Assembly: GCA_001600455.1 (NCBI GenBank)
Contig: BCKC01000004.1
Coordinates: 1,364,001-1,428,000, forward strand
Direction of reading: 5' to 3'
DNA length: 64,000 nucleotides
From: Endocalyx cinctus
Taxonomy: Eukaryota; Ascomycota; Sordariomycetes; Amphisphaeriales; Apiosporaceae
Made by a program: the position numbers and the translations under genes. The notes beneath the pieces were generated by a model, which ran no database searches, was not told the origin of the DNA, and saw only the letters and a list, made by a program, of their open reading frames with translations. Numbering within the stretch: the stretch's first letter is position 1; each line of letters begins with the position of its first letter. Positions 10,881 to 21,333 of the stretch are shown one piece after another.

Positions 10881-13012
10881 ATGCCTCCTCGTGGTAGACC
10901 TAAGGAAGTAGTGGAACCCTGTCGTTACTGTGATAAGCAGTTCAAACGTGCCGAACACTTGATTAGGCACGAACGAACTCGTAAGATGCGCAACACCTAA
11001 TGCTATAATTAATTTACCTGACGAGTAACAGACACACGCGATAAGCCATTTTCTTGCGAATGTGGACAGAGGTTTAGTAGAAAGTATTATATTCTCACCT
11101 CTTCAGCATTATGGCGAGAATCGTATCTAATTAACATATTGACAGGGATCTCCTAGCACGTCATGTTAGGTTATCCCATCTGGTGAGCGAAACCCAAAAT
11201 TTTATATCACTTGATGATGCTATTATTCTCCAGCCAGACGTGTCTCAAGATGAAGTCGCGGTGCCTTCCGACGACACTATTATGCCTTGGAATTCCGGTT
11301 TTATGATGCAACAAGACCTATTACCAACGGCGTTTCTTGACTGCGAGTTCAGCTTTCCGGCGCCTGTCTATCCTCAAATAGGCAATTTCTCACAATTCAC
11401 ATCTCGTCTGCCTCGCCTAGATGATGTTGAGAATGATGATCGCGTTGAAGATTTCGCCCCCGAAGAAACCGGATCGTGGTGCATCAGCGAAGCGGTGTAC
11501 GAAAGATTCAACATTGCTGTTCAGTCGTACTGTCATGTCCTGCCTACCTGGTGGACGTTCCCATCTCGGAATTCCTTGACAGCATATCTAGAGCATTATC
11601 TAAAGTGCATTCATAAATTTTTACCCTTCATCCACCTTGCCACCTTCTCAGCCGGAGATAAAAGCATCGAGCTCCTGTTAGCAATGTCGGCTCTCAGTGC
11701 TTTATACAAGTATGAAACTAACAAAGCTTACGATCTGTACATCGCGGCGAAAGCAATAGTAATGGAAAAGACCCATAGAGAAGAGCTTCAATCAATGTCA
11801 AATCTAATCGTTAGATCGACAGGTTTCGAAGTCAATAATAGCCATGTCATAGAAAGAATGCAAACACTCATCCTGCTAGTCTCCTTCTCAACACCAGCGA
11901 CTCAAAACATCCGATGCGACGCACTATGTCTGAGCGGGCACCTGGTAGCTTATTTGAGGAAGAATGATATAGCAGCCACTGATGAGATGCCGGAGACTAT
12001 TTCCTGGATAGCGTGGGCGGCGGCTGAGGAGCGGAGGAGAACACTATTTGCTGCATACGTTGTAATGAGTCTACACAGTATAGCTTTTCGTACTCCTCCA
12101 TATATCTTATATCACGAGATTGGATTATGTTTACCTGGATTTGCGGAGTCCTGGGAGGCGAGAGACGAAGAAGAATGGCATAAAACGACGAGGCAAATTG
12201 AGAAGCCATTCCAAGCCGGACTTCGATGCCTCTTCACGAGCGACCCGGATTCTACTTGCCCGAATCTTTCCTCATTCTCCAATTATCTACTGGTTCACGC
12301 ATTACTTCAGCAAATTTACATCGACGGCCACAGCTATACCTCACCGCTCGAAAAACCAGAAATTGTCAGCTCATTCGAGAACGCGCTTCGCAATTGGCAG
12401 ACTTGCTGGGAACGAGCTCACGAATCTACTTTAGATCCATACTCGAGCAAACCACCTTTGGGGCTCTCGGCTGCTGCATTGCTACGACTAGCTTACGTTC
12501 GACTAAACTCGGATCTTTGTTCATGGAGAGACCTTCTATCCGGAGACAATTCCGTCGCCGCTATGAAAGTCGGTTTAAAACGGTCGGTGCATCTCGACAA
12601 AGCGATCTTACATGCTGCCCATGCCCTCGGCGTACTCGTGCATCTCGGACTTCCCTCTATGACTCATCGCAAGACACCTATCTGGACGGTCGAGCATTCT
12701 GTCTGTAGTTTGGAATGTGCCCTAATTCTTCGCGACTGGTTGGAAATGGTTTCGTTAGTTATTAGTTCTCCTGACCCAGGGGAGCTGCGACAGGCAGAGA
12801 AGAAACTGGTTGGCATAATCGAGGCTATTATCAACGAGGCACCGTTGTCTCATGCACCAAATATCTTTGAAGATGAAGCTTCCAAACTGCGGCGAATGTC
12901 GGCTACAGTCGTCAAGCTATGGTCCCAGATATTTCAGGGCGTCCATATGCTGGAACTTGATAACACTATTAAAAAAGTCTTCCAGTCCCTAGCAGACTCT
13001 ATTGCGGATTAA
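10881..13012 (+). CDS. C2H2 zinc-finger regulator with fungal-specific domain
   Basis: Three exons, 10881-10980, 11032-11083 and 11146-13012, encode 672 residues. Exon 1 plus exon 2 give the first finger (CRYCDKQFKRAEHLIRH..H) and the start of the second. Exon 3 completes the second finger (CECGQRFSRK then DLLARHVRLSH). The introns are 51 and 62 bp and split the finger region, so the zinc fingers are easily missed if only the long third exon is read. The rest is an alpha-helical middle region typical of fungal transcription factors (PF04082-like). MPPRGRPKE at the start resembles an AT-hook-like basic patch. It is a probable nuclear DNA-binding regulator; its targets are unknown. Confidence 0.85.
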
Positions 13013-14146
13013 TATAACTATTTTTAATCTGCTTGTGAAGGGAAATAAGGTTTCGCAGCATTTCTTAGCCTTTCTTTCATGGAGCGCGTTGCTGGAACTG
13101 GTTGATTTTTGGAGTTGACGTTTAGTAATTAACTCTTAATTTGCCTTGATATGTCATTTTGGGCCATTATATGAATCTGCAAGTCTACTGATATTTAACT
13201 TGGATATCCAACGTTTCCGGTCGGAGACTTCTCGCCGACAAATTCGTGAATGCTAGCATGGGCGTTAATCACCTCTCCTAGAAGAGAGGCATAATATATC
13301 AATATGGCATTATTGCTAAACAGTGGCCAAGTGCCCTGATGACATGAACTATTTCCCATTGGGCAGAGGCTCCGAAGGAACCAGGTCCTTTTACAAACAT
13401 TGGGTGGCGCTTTAGACCAGGAGCATCCATCATCTCGATTAGCACGGCAACCGCCTATCAAGTAAAGGCGACCTATAAATACCAGTTAAGTCGCACGAAC
13501 TGGAGTAAGGGGTAAGGTAACCCGCTTACCTAAAAATCTTAGAGTTATCGCTATTCACGGAGCAGTGAGCTTCGTGAGCCAAAAGCTCATATAGTGCGTG
13601 GTCGCCGATCCTAGAAACAAGGCCGAGCCCTGGAAGACGATGCTTACCCTCTCTGATTGTCGCCTCAATTGAAGCTGTGGAGGTCAAATCCGCATTTGGA
13701 GAGAAAAGATTCAACCTTTTTTTTTTTTTTTTTTTTGTAAGGCGTAATCTTCAAGATAATATTTGAAAACCAGATTCTTAAGCAGACCCTCCCACTCTGT
13801 GAGAAGCACCTTAATCTCGATACATACATGCCAATATATTTAAATCTTCCCGACTGCTGAGCCTATAACTAGCCGATGCGACTGTTACGCGCCATTACAC
13901 AATCGTTTTCATTATACAGTCATCTGACCTATCTGTACCTAAAAATAATGCCGGCGTAAGTGCATGATATCAAGACTTAACTAGCTTCGTGTAACTATCC
14001 TAAGAGATACCTACATTAGATTCTCCTGTGTTACATGCTTAGAAATTTTACTGTGTTACACGGAAAAGATAAGATAGGAAAACGACAGGGGTTTTTAAAG
14101 ATGGTTCCGTAGAGGCGTGTAGAAGACCCTTCGTAAACTCAGGCAC
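13013..14146. other. Gene-poor stretch with a T20 tract
   Basis: A run of 20 T lies at 13717-13736. On the minus strand a few open pieces (13526-13714 and 13195-13461) are separated by a possible GTAAGC..TATAG intron, but the joined frame stops at once. They may be remnants of a decayed gene. No domain was recognised. Confidence 0.4.
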
Positions 14147-14351
14147 TCAGGCATACGCAACGGAACTAACAACACCCTGCCTGTTACGATCTCGGATGCC
14201 GGAAAGCGTCAATGTTGAAGCGGTTCCTAGGGAACTCTGTGGAAACACATCGCTTGTTCACCAACATGTCCCAGAAAGAATCAGTGGTCTCAGCGCCCCC
14301 CGGAAATTTGAATCCCATGCCAATTATGGCAATAGGTTCTGCGTTGTTCAT
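14147..14351 (-). pseudogene. Truncated polyketide synthase ketosynthase start
   Basis: From an ATG at 14351 the reading frame gives the classic N-terminus of a fungal type I PKS ketosynthase: EPIAIIGMGFKFPGG, then FWDMLVNKR, then RFNIDAFRHP. It stops at 14184. Just past that stop the +1 frame continues for 12 codons with NRQGVVSS-like sequence before a second stop at 14147. So the gene is frameshifted and broken about 55 codons in. None of the downstream ketosynthase motifs (active-site Cys, His) nor other PKS domains are visible nearby. Upstream is a (TATG)n-like microsatellite. Reading: a relic of a once longer PKS gene, lost by deletion or decay. Confidence 0.75.
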
Positions 14352-15550
14352 GATAGGTGTATGTATATATGTATGTATATATGTATGTTTTATGTTTGTA
14401 GTGCTTTGATGTATGACCATTTGCGTTACTCTTTCTTTCGTAAAAGTGATCTTTGTGTGTTTTATATATCAAACTGATAATGCGATTTGCATGGTATCTT
14501 TGGCAGCCAAAGAACTACGATATCAATTTGGGCCGGTGTCCATTTTACCAACTGCATTATACGAACCACCAAAACGCGTCCGAAGTCCAGACCCCAATAT
14601 TATGTTTGTGACAGTACATCTAATTAGTAGTTGTCTACATAGTAGAATCGGCGGAGCCTGGTAGTATCTTTCAAAATTAGATATACCATCTAACGTTTAC
14701 TAATCCCCGAGCATGTTAGTAGTTATATTTATATCAGTTTCAAGGAAATAATAGCCAGTAATTGTTGCAATTGCACCTATGCTGTATAACACCTCGCTCG
14801 CTAGACCAAATCTGTCGGATAGCTGTGCCTAACGCTCTTGACTATGTAGCCAGCGTCCACTTTGAAATTACGTTTAGTGCGTGAAAATCATAATCTTTGT
14901 ATTTTCCTGACGGACGCGGACATCCTAATTATCGATTCCAAAAAAAAAACAAGGGTCTTCAGCCCACACAGGTTTTAAAGGCGTAATTTCTTAAAGATGC
15001 TCATTCATATTTAAATCTATTTTTGTTACTTTATAACTATGTACTAGAATAAAGACCTTTGTTGTCCCGGGTTCTCGTCAAGATTCCTCATGTAAAGTTG
15101 GCCAGTGAGTCCCAGCCAACTAGATCAGTTTCGGGGAAGTTCTTGAGCAACCCATGAATTCCCTGAGCAGACCCTGAGTACGGCCGGCCTAGGCAGAGCT
15201 TAATTAAAGCGGTGAGGGATCAGGGTAGGCGAGGCCAACCTTCGGGGCCGACAAAGGGAGAAACGAAAATATCACAATAAGTGCTATATCGACCTGATCT
15301 ATTATAGACTACCAAGTATCTCGTCATGTAAAAATCGAGCTGAGCAATTTTTAAGTAGTCATATATTATATGTATCATAGAAAAGAAGTATGAGTCATTA
15401 GAGATAGTATTTGTTCGAAAGTGGGTTACACTGGTTGATCCTCAATTACTCATAATACGATCATATGTTGACGAGGTTGAAAACAGGCCACCTGTATGAT
15501 AGAACTTGACAATAACAACACAAAAAACACCCTTACTCCACTCTTAGATT
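14352..15550. other. Intergenic region with TATG/TA microsatellite
   Basis: A TATG/TATA simple repeat lies at about 14358-14390, directly upstream of the PKS relic. The rest is AT-rich, with an A run at 14940-14949. No gene was supported, and I could not see any further PKS pieces. Confidence 0.5.
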
Positions 15551-16663
15551 CTACTCTAGACTAATACACACTTTTCCGATGTGCTTGCCTGCCATCAGGT
15601 AGTCGTACGCTGCCACGAGATCCTCCCGGGTGAAACGGAATACCTTGTCTACGACTATGGGCAAATCCCGGCTAGCCATAAACTTGATCGCCTGTTCCAG
15701 TTGCTGTTTGGATCCTCCCAAGACACCCCGGATGACACATGCCTTGCTTAATACTTCCATAAGCAGATCGGAGGTCTTGCTATCACCGGTAGTATCACCT
15801 AAGAAACCGATCAATGAAATAATACCTCCGTTCTTTACCGAGTCGAGGCTTTGCTTCATCGTGCCCGGACCACCGTTCTCGATGATGTGATCGACCCCTA
15901 CGCCTCCAGTAATCCGCTTAACCTCGGCACTCCAATTAGGATACGTCTTATAGTTGATGGCATAGTCGACACCTGTTTTTTCTTTCACCTCCTTGATCTT
16001 TTCATCACTAGACGAAGTGATTATGGTTGTGGCTCCAGCCGCTTTAGCCAATACGACCGCTGCAAGTGATACTCCGCCAGTTCCTACTCCCATGTTAGTT
16101 TTATTAAGTCGTATCAAATCGTAAAAATGAAATGAAAGAAGGTAGTTATTTATACCTAGAGTGAGCACGGTATCACCCGGCTGCAACGGCTTGTAGCCAT
16201 AAAAGGCATTCCACACAGTGGCAGCCGTCACAGGAGTGGCAGACCAGTGCACAAATCCGCGATCGACATTGGGTAGCTTAATGAGGATATGAGCCGGTAG
16301 CGTGATGTAATCAGTCATCATGCCGTCCGTGGATCCTCCCCAGGCGCTGAGGACGGAATTCGGTGCACCGTACAGCAGGTCGGGGCCCAAGGGCGCAACG
16401 ATGGCGTCACCTACGGCTAGCACCGATACCTCCTCTCCCGCTTGCACGACTTCGCCGGCCATATCGATGCATGGGATGAGGTTGTCTGTGACTGGGAACG
16501 GGTACAGCTGGTTTGCGATAGCTATATCGCGGTAGTTCAGCGCTACGCTACGAACTTTGATGAGTACTTCTGATTTTGAGACAGATGGGATTGACTCTTT
16601 AGATTCCCAGATGCCCTGGTTGCCATTTCCTAATTTGAGACGAAAAACAGTTCGAGTAGACAT
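15551..16663 (-). CDS. MDR family oxidoreductase (zinc-type alcohol dehydrogenase-like)
   Basis: Exons 16156-16663 and 15551-16083 encode 346 residues. The 72-bp intron (GTATAA..GTAG) has no stop and is a multiple of three, so an uncut reading inserts 24 foreign residues in the middle of the nucleotide-binding motif. After removal the sequence reads VLTLGTGGVSLAAVVLAKAAGA, the NADP-binding Rossmann motif. The N-terminal GroES-like part has ALNYRDIAIAN and VVQAGEEV. Medium-chain reductases of this type reduce enones, quinones or aldehydes. The canonical catalytic zinc ligands are not evident, so a zinc-independent quinone-reductase-like member is likely. It is the nearest gene to the PKS relic and shares its strand; a link is possible but unproven. 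Confidence 0.87.
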   Translation of the reverse strand: MSTRTVFRLKLGNGNQGIWESKESIPSVSKSEVLIKVRSVALNYRDIAIANQLYPFPVTDNLIPCIDMAGEVVQAGEEVSVLAVGDAIVAPLGPDLLYGAPNSVLSAWGGSTDGMMTDYITLPAHILIKLPNVDRGFVHWSATPVTAATVWNAFYGYKPLQPGDTVLTLGINNYLLSFHFYDLIRLNKTNMGVGTGGVSLAAVVLAKAAGATTIITSSSDEKIKEVKEKTGVDYAINYKTYPNWSAEVKRITGGVGVDHIIENGGPGTMKQSLDSVKNGGIISLIGFLGDTTGDSKTSDLLMEVLSKACVIRGVLGGSKQQLEQAIKFMASRDLPIVVDKVFRFTREDLVAAYDYLMAGKHIGKVCISLE

Positions 16664-17666
16664 TGTAAATGATTGGGTAAATGCTATTCCTGTCTAAAAG
16701 ATATGGTGAAAAATATATAGTGGTTGATGAGGTTATGATGGATTTTTTGAGTAATTCTAAGAAGAAATCATGCTGAAAAACGCTATGGACGTATTGAAGG
16801 CGGCTAGTCATGAATTTATACATACTTCGTCCTGTCTTCTCCTTACCAAATCTTTCATAATACGGCCCTGCTAAAGATTGGAGAAAGAATTCTCATCTGT
16901 CAGTCTGGATTTTTCGCGATCTATTCAGGATCAAATTTATAAGCCAATTACCACCCCTTCCCCTTCTCTCTCTTAAGACCCACTCCGTACTCCCCACTCA
17001 ACTCGCAGAAACCCGCTCGCATGCCACTCTCGGAGAGACCTACCGGCTACAACGACTTGGGCGCCAGCCAGTCCCCGCCGCAGTAGTGAACAGCAAGAAA
17101 GACAAATAGGAGTCGTCTCGTAGATCTGAAACTCAATACTGTATTTAAGAACCAACGTGGAAAATTCCCCGTTCGGTAATGTGGAGCGCCAATATCGATC
17201 GACCGAATTTAGCCCCCAAGTCTGAGCAGTTGAGCAGTTGGGGTAGAAATTCAATGGCTTTTCGACCCCAATAGCATATGATGATCCACGCGAGTGGTTA
17301 GTCAGATTACCACTTCGCCATCTTAAAGAGTGGTAATCATGATGGCAGAATTGAATGAAAAATAACTGCTACAATCATTACTTTCAATTCGTGATTTGAC
17401 CAGTGACCTAGAATTTGAACTGATAATACTGTGACTTAGATGTAAGGGAACGTAGATTATTATAGAGTGACAAGGGAATTGTTTGGTATCAGACAAAGAT
17501 AATATGCCAACTAAGTCAATGAAAGAGAACAGAGAGCATTGTTTTGGACATTTTGCTATTATACGTATTTTCTATTTAAGTAGATCTTGTTCCCATTAAA
17601 AAAATTATAAACTAAGTATTCGAAAACTTGAATCTGAACTCAAGTGTTTCTTACAAAGTTTATAAC
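16664..17666. other. Intergenic region
   Basis: No supported gene. It contains a strong 10-bp inverted repeat at 17305-17338, listed separately, and AT-rich promoter-like DNA upstream of the MDR gene. Confidence 0.45.
17305..17338. repeat. Inverted repeat, 10-bp stem
   Basis: GATTACCACT at 17305-17314 is mirrored perfectly by AGTGGTAATC at 17329-17338, with a 14-base loop. A nearby GAGTGGTTAG at 17292-17301 repeats part of the arm. It could be a hairpin, a palindromic binding site or a trace of a small inverted-repeat transposon. No target duplication was identified. Confidence 0.45.
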
Positions 17667-18164
17667 ATGATCAATGAAGTACGAAGTTTATCTAATGAGA
17701 GTACCTCCTCGGTAGATCTCGCATCTCGAATCTCAGTCCGAGACTTTGCGTATAATTTTGCCAACCCTAGGCATACAGAACCTAACTATCGTAATCTAAG
17801 TCATCATCGCAGCAGAGGCCGATATTACCAGGTTAGGATGCACGCTCTATATCGTAAATGGACACTAGAGCAGTCCCCGAACGCCTCGATTGAGGCTTAT
17901 CTCCCCCCAATGAGCGAGAATTTTACCGAAACGGCGAATAAGCTGTTGGATATAACTGAGAAAAGGATCGCAACTCGTGCAGGGAGGTCTTTTTCTCCTC
18001 TCAAAGTCGCCCGGCTTGGGCGAACCAGTACAGAACACAAGAGGAGAAGTCCTAGTCGTAAAAAGTCTAAACTGAGAAAGGTAATTAGGTCTACTCGCAA
18101 GATATCTAAGAGAGCAATGCTTAATTTCCTCCGTAACGCTATGGATGGCTGTCCACAGTTCTAA
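17667..18164 (+). CDS. Hypothetical basic protein
   Basis: Open frame of 165 residues from the first ATG at 17667; the frame is open further upstream without an ATG. The C-terminal third is rich in Arg/Lys/Ser, with stretches such as HKRRSPSRKKSKLRKV, suggesting nuclear localisation or nucleic-acid binding. I do not recognise any family. The isolated position and absence of introns leave open whether it is expressed. Confidence 0.4.
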   Translation: MINEVRSLSNESTSSVDLASRISVRDFAYNFANPRHTEPNYRNLSHHRSRGRYYQVRMHALYRKWTLEQSPNASIEAYLPPMSENFTETANKLLDITEKRIATRAGRSFSPLKVARLGRTSTEHKRRSPSRKKSKLRKVIRSTRKISKRAMLNFLRNAMDGCPQF

Positions 18165-19808
18165 ATCCTGCTAGGGGGCACTAAGTTACGAAACTTCAAA
18201 GATGATGACATGGTCGGAATTGGAAAAAAAAAAAGACGAGTCGGTATAGAGGTAAGTCATCGCTAGTCTTGTGAAGTAAAGGAAATTATTATTATATTGG
18301 ATTCAATCAATTTATTTTGATATCAATCAAGGCTTACCGGAAGCAGAGAAAAAGGGGTTTAATAAAGCATTACGACACAGCCCAGTTAATGCTACGCAAG
18401 TTTTCCTCCCTGGGCTAATCTATTGATTTTCTTCACCTTTTGGCATCCGTAGGGCATTATAGTCCAATAGAATTAGAGAGAACGATCATTGGAGATATTG
18501 ACAGGAGGATGAGCATGATCCTTATCCACCTGTTGCAGCGGTTGCGCCATCGTCGCAAGGCTTTAACCGCAAAAGAAAAATGGTAGAAGGACGGCCCCTT
18601 TACATTGTTACGTTGTATGACTTCATACGCATATTGTTTAATAATAAATTCATAATAAATCTAGTCGTTTTAATTTCCCTGAGAGAATAAAAAAAAAAGT
18701 TACCATCATAAAATTGAGACTGTTCTCATCAAAATATCCTTAGTATGAAATGTCAAATTGTTGATCAATTGCGAATGTTTGTGATGGTTTGAATTTTGGA
18801 AACTTCATCAAATTCGATACTAATCAACTCACTTCATCATCGCCAAATGCTGTATGATTCACTCTCTATACTTACTTCCTTTACCACTAGAATAATTTTG
18901 TATTAACATTCCTCCGTGTCCACGAGAACGCGCACTTCTCGAGTTACGATACCCTACTAGATGCGTGGAACGCGCTCGGTGCTCCAGTAAACGATACTGA
19001 TTCTGAAAGGTGGAGGCATGGTCACCATGCGTCACCATGCCGTTGGTCAAGTCATTTTCTGGTGAAATAATCTCGTTACTGACGTCATCGATGGCTTTGC
19101 TGAACTTGCACCCACATGGAAATTGCGCGACCCTAAGAAACATGGCTCTCTCTGCGAGGTGCATTCTAGGATAGCTTCGCAGCCTGGCGCGAAAGGTAAG
19201 ATTACCCTGCCTTGCGCTGCCCCAAAACTTATCAGCGTCATCATTCAAGCCTGGGCTGCTGAAAAAGTGCGTAGAAGTATATACTTGCGGCCATGGGTAG
19301 CGATCTTAAGCCCCGTGAATAATACCCTTTGTCGAAGACATTGATGAGCGTGATGTTATGATGGTAGAGAGGGGAGATGATGGAAAAGTTAATTATTAAA
19401 TATTTAACATAACGCTGCCTGCCTTGGGCATCTTGAAAGTAAGAGAATTATTTGTCGTTTTGGGAAGCGCAGTAGGGCAAGCCTAGGGGAGTTGTCATTA
19501 TCCACCAGAGCTGCAAGATGCTTGGCTGCTATTTTAGAAGAAAAGAAGATGGCACATAAGCTTTTGTTGTTATACCAAGGAATATGCAACGCGGCACATA
19601 TTACTTATATAGTTGAGACTGTCTATAAATTACACGCTGGTCACTGGGTTGAAAATTAATATTTGAATAGACGTAAGAAACAAGTCGTATTTCAGATGCA
19701 TCAAAGCTACAAGGTATTATTGGAAGTAGCCTTGAATTATAGAGTAGATAACCGTTGAACTAAGTAGGATGCCCCTAATCTATATGTAAAATATATCTGT
19801 TTCAATAC
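18165..19808. other. Intergenic region with a possible unassigned exon
   Basis: On the minus strand an open stretch within about 18880-19260 (DDADKFWGSARQGN at one end, SSGKGSK at the other) is bounded by a plausible TTTTTCAG acceptor and a GTAAGT donor near 18875. That would make it an internal exon of roughly 125 codons. No flanking exons with a start or stop could be built, and the sequence matches no family I know. A GCATGGT/ACCATGC palindrome lies near 19016. Otherwise the region is AT-rich and empty. Confidence 0.3.
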
Positions 19809-20738
19809 CTATTGAGCTGGAAGAGTTGCTACCAAAAGAGCTTTGTCCCTCTGCAATGCCGCCTCAAGGGAGGTGAGGTGCATCCCGAGCTTCTTGTGAA
19901 CTTTGGCAGCGGAAGCAATAAGCGATGTAAAATCATGCAGATTGGCGAACAGATGAAATACCTGGCCGAAGACAGCGATACCCATCTCCTTTGCTTCTTC
20001 GTAGGTGTGTTTCATCACTGGAATATCCATACCACCGGCCACTCTGACCAGGATATCACGCGTTTCCGACATAGAATGCAGTTCGTGGACGAGATCGATC
20101 TCGCGGCCGGCAAACTCGGCCGGTTGCTTCTCCAACGCGGCCGCGGCATACATCCCGATGTCTTCGCAATCCGTGTACGGGATTTTGGCGCCCTCGTTCA
20201 GGAGGTGATCTAGAATGCCGTGGGTCGGAATTCGAGGGAAATTTTGGTAAGCGCCCGGTGCGAAGAAGTCGCGGTGGATAACAGACGGTCGGAGGATCGT
20301 GTAAGTATCAAATCCTCCGGCGCGAACTATGTCCTCTACTTCCGCTTTGGAAGCGTAATACTCATGGAGTTGAATTTGCTTGGTCGCGTCGTTATCCCAC
20401 AAACTCTTATTCGCTGTAAACGCGGTCGTGGAGGCGACAATGCTCGACACGCCTGCTTTCCTACTGGCTTCAACGATGGTTTTGGCCTGTAGGACCTCGA
20501 GCCCAGGGTAGGGGAAGGTGTTTAAGAAAACTCCTTGACAACCTTGAGCGGCTCGGAAGATGTCGTCGTAGTTCTTACTCTCGCCTTGGAACAGCGTGAT
20601 GTTTGCATTGCGAAGGGCTGACGGTACTTTCTCAAGGTCGCGCACAACGGCGTGGACTTTAGCGCCTGCTGCTAGTAGATGACTGATAATAGCCTGGCTC
20701 TGTTGACCAGTCGCTTGGGTTACAAGGTAGGTATTCAT
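19809..20738 (-). CDS. NmrA-like NAD(P)-binding protein
   Basis: Intronless gene of 309 residues. It begins MNTYLVTQATGQQSQAIISH, a Rossmann beta-alpha-beta with the relaxed glycine pattern (TQATGQQSQ) typical of NmrA-like proteins. It continues with VHAVVRDLEK and the FQGESKNYDDIFRAAQGCQGVF block. HEYYASKAEVEDIV keeps a Y-x-x-x-K-like arrangement, but many family members are redox sensors and not enzymes. NmrA itself binds NAD(P) and restrains a GATA nitrogen regulator. It is divergently placed from the Zn2Cys6 regulator at 21334, with 595 bp between the start codons. Function beyond the family is inferred. Confidence 0.85.
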   Translation of the reverse strand: MNTYLVTQATGQQSQAIISHLLAAGAKVHAVVRDLEKVPSALRNANITLFQGESKNYDDIFRAAQGCQGVFLNTFPYPGLEVLQAKTIVEASRKAGVSSIVASTTAFTANKSLWDNDATKQIQLHEYYASKAEVEDIVRAGGFDTYTILRPSVIHRDFFAPGAYQNFPRIPTHGILDHLLNEGAKIPYTDCEDIGMYAAAALEKQPAEFAGREIDLVHELHSMSETRDILVRVAGGMDIPVMKHTYEEAKEMGIAVFGQVFHLFANLHDFTSLIASAAKVHKKLGMHLTSLEAALQRDKALLVATLPAQ

Positions 20739-21333
20739 GATAAGAGTATGTTTCGTAGTCTCTTAAAAGGGGCTGATAGTGAGATAATGTTGTGATTTAT
20801 AGAGCACACCTTGTCTAATATTGATACTACACTAATTCTGCCCGTTAAAATATCAAGAATGTCTATGATATTTATATTTGCATAGTCACGGCAGCGGTAA
20901 ATGACACACCCATAATTCTTGTTAACAAGCTCTGATTTATAATCCACGATAGATTTATACACGCATATATTTTAGCTCATAATGTTTGAAGTATACATTT
21001 TTCACCAAGTGATGAACTCCGGGTTTTCAGCTCCATGCATAGCTGACAGACAACAGGGGCTAGCTGCAAGTCTGTCTTCGATAAAAGTTGCTTCGTGTGG
21101 GGCCGCTGACGGTGGCGAGGGATTGCCCGATGAAGATAAAGGGGGTTTCGGATTTTGGTGGCGTCCGTTTCTTTTTGATCTAATTTTAGTTGCCTGCTTA
21201 ATTTATAAGCGCCCCATCGAAGTCAACTTTATCCGAACTCAGCAGGCTCCATATAACTGACCATCTATCAATAGCTGCCACCCTATCCGTCACTTGATCT
21301 TCCTCCAACTTCGACTTGCTCGCGCAGATAAAA
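20739..21333. promoter_or_regulatory. Divergent promoter region, NmrA-like / Zn2Cys6 regulator
   Basis: A 595-bp gap separates two start codons facing away from each other. Its left half is AT-rich; the right half is more GC-balanced. No specific binding site can be named with confidence. Shared regulation of the two genes is possible from geometry alone. Confidence 0.4.

Noticed and set aside
12120..12708. Overlapping plus-strand frames inside the C2H2 regulator
   Set aside because: They lie fully inside exon 3 in other frames and contain no recognisable motif.
13195..13714. Two minus-strand pieces as one spliced gene
   Set aside because: The GTAAGC..TATAG join leads to a stop within about ten codons, and no family similarity was seen.
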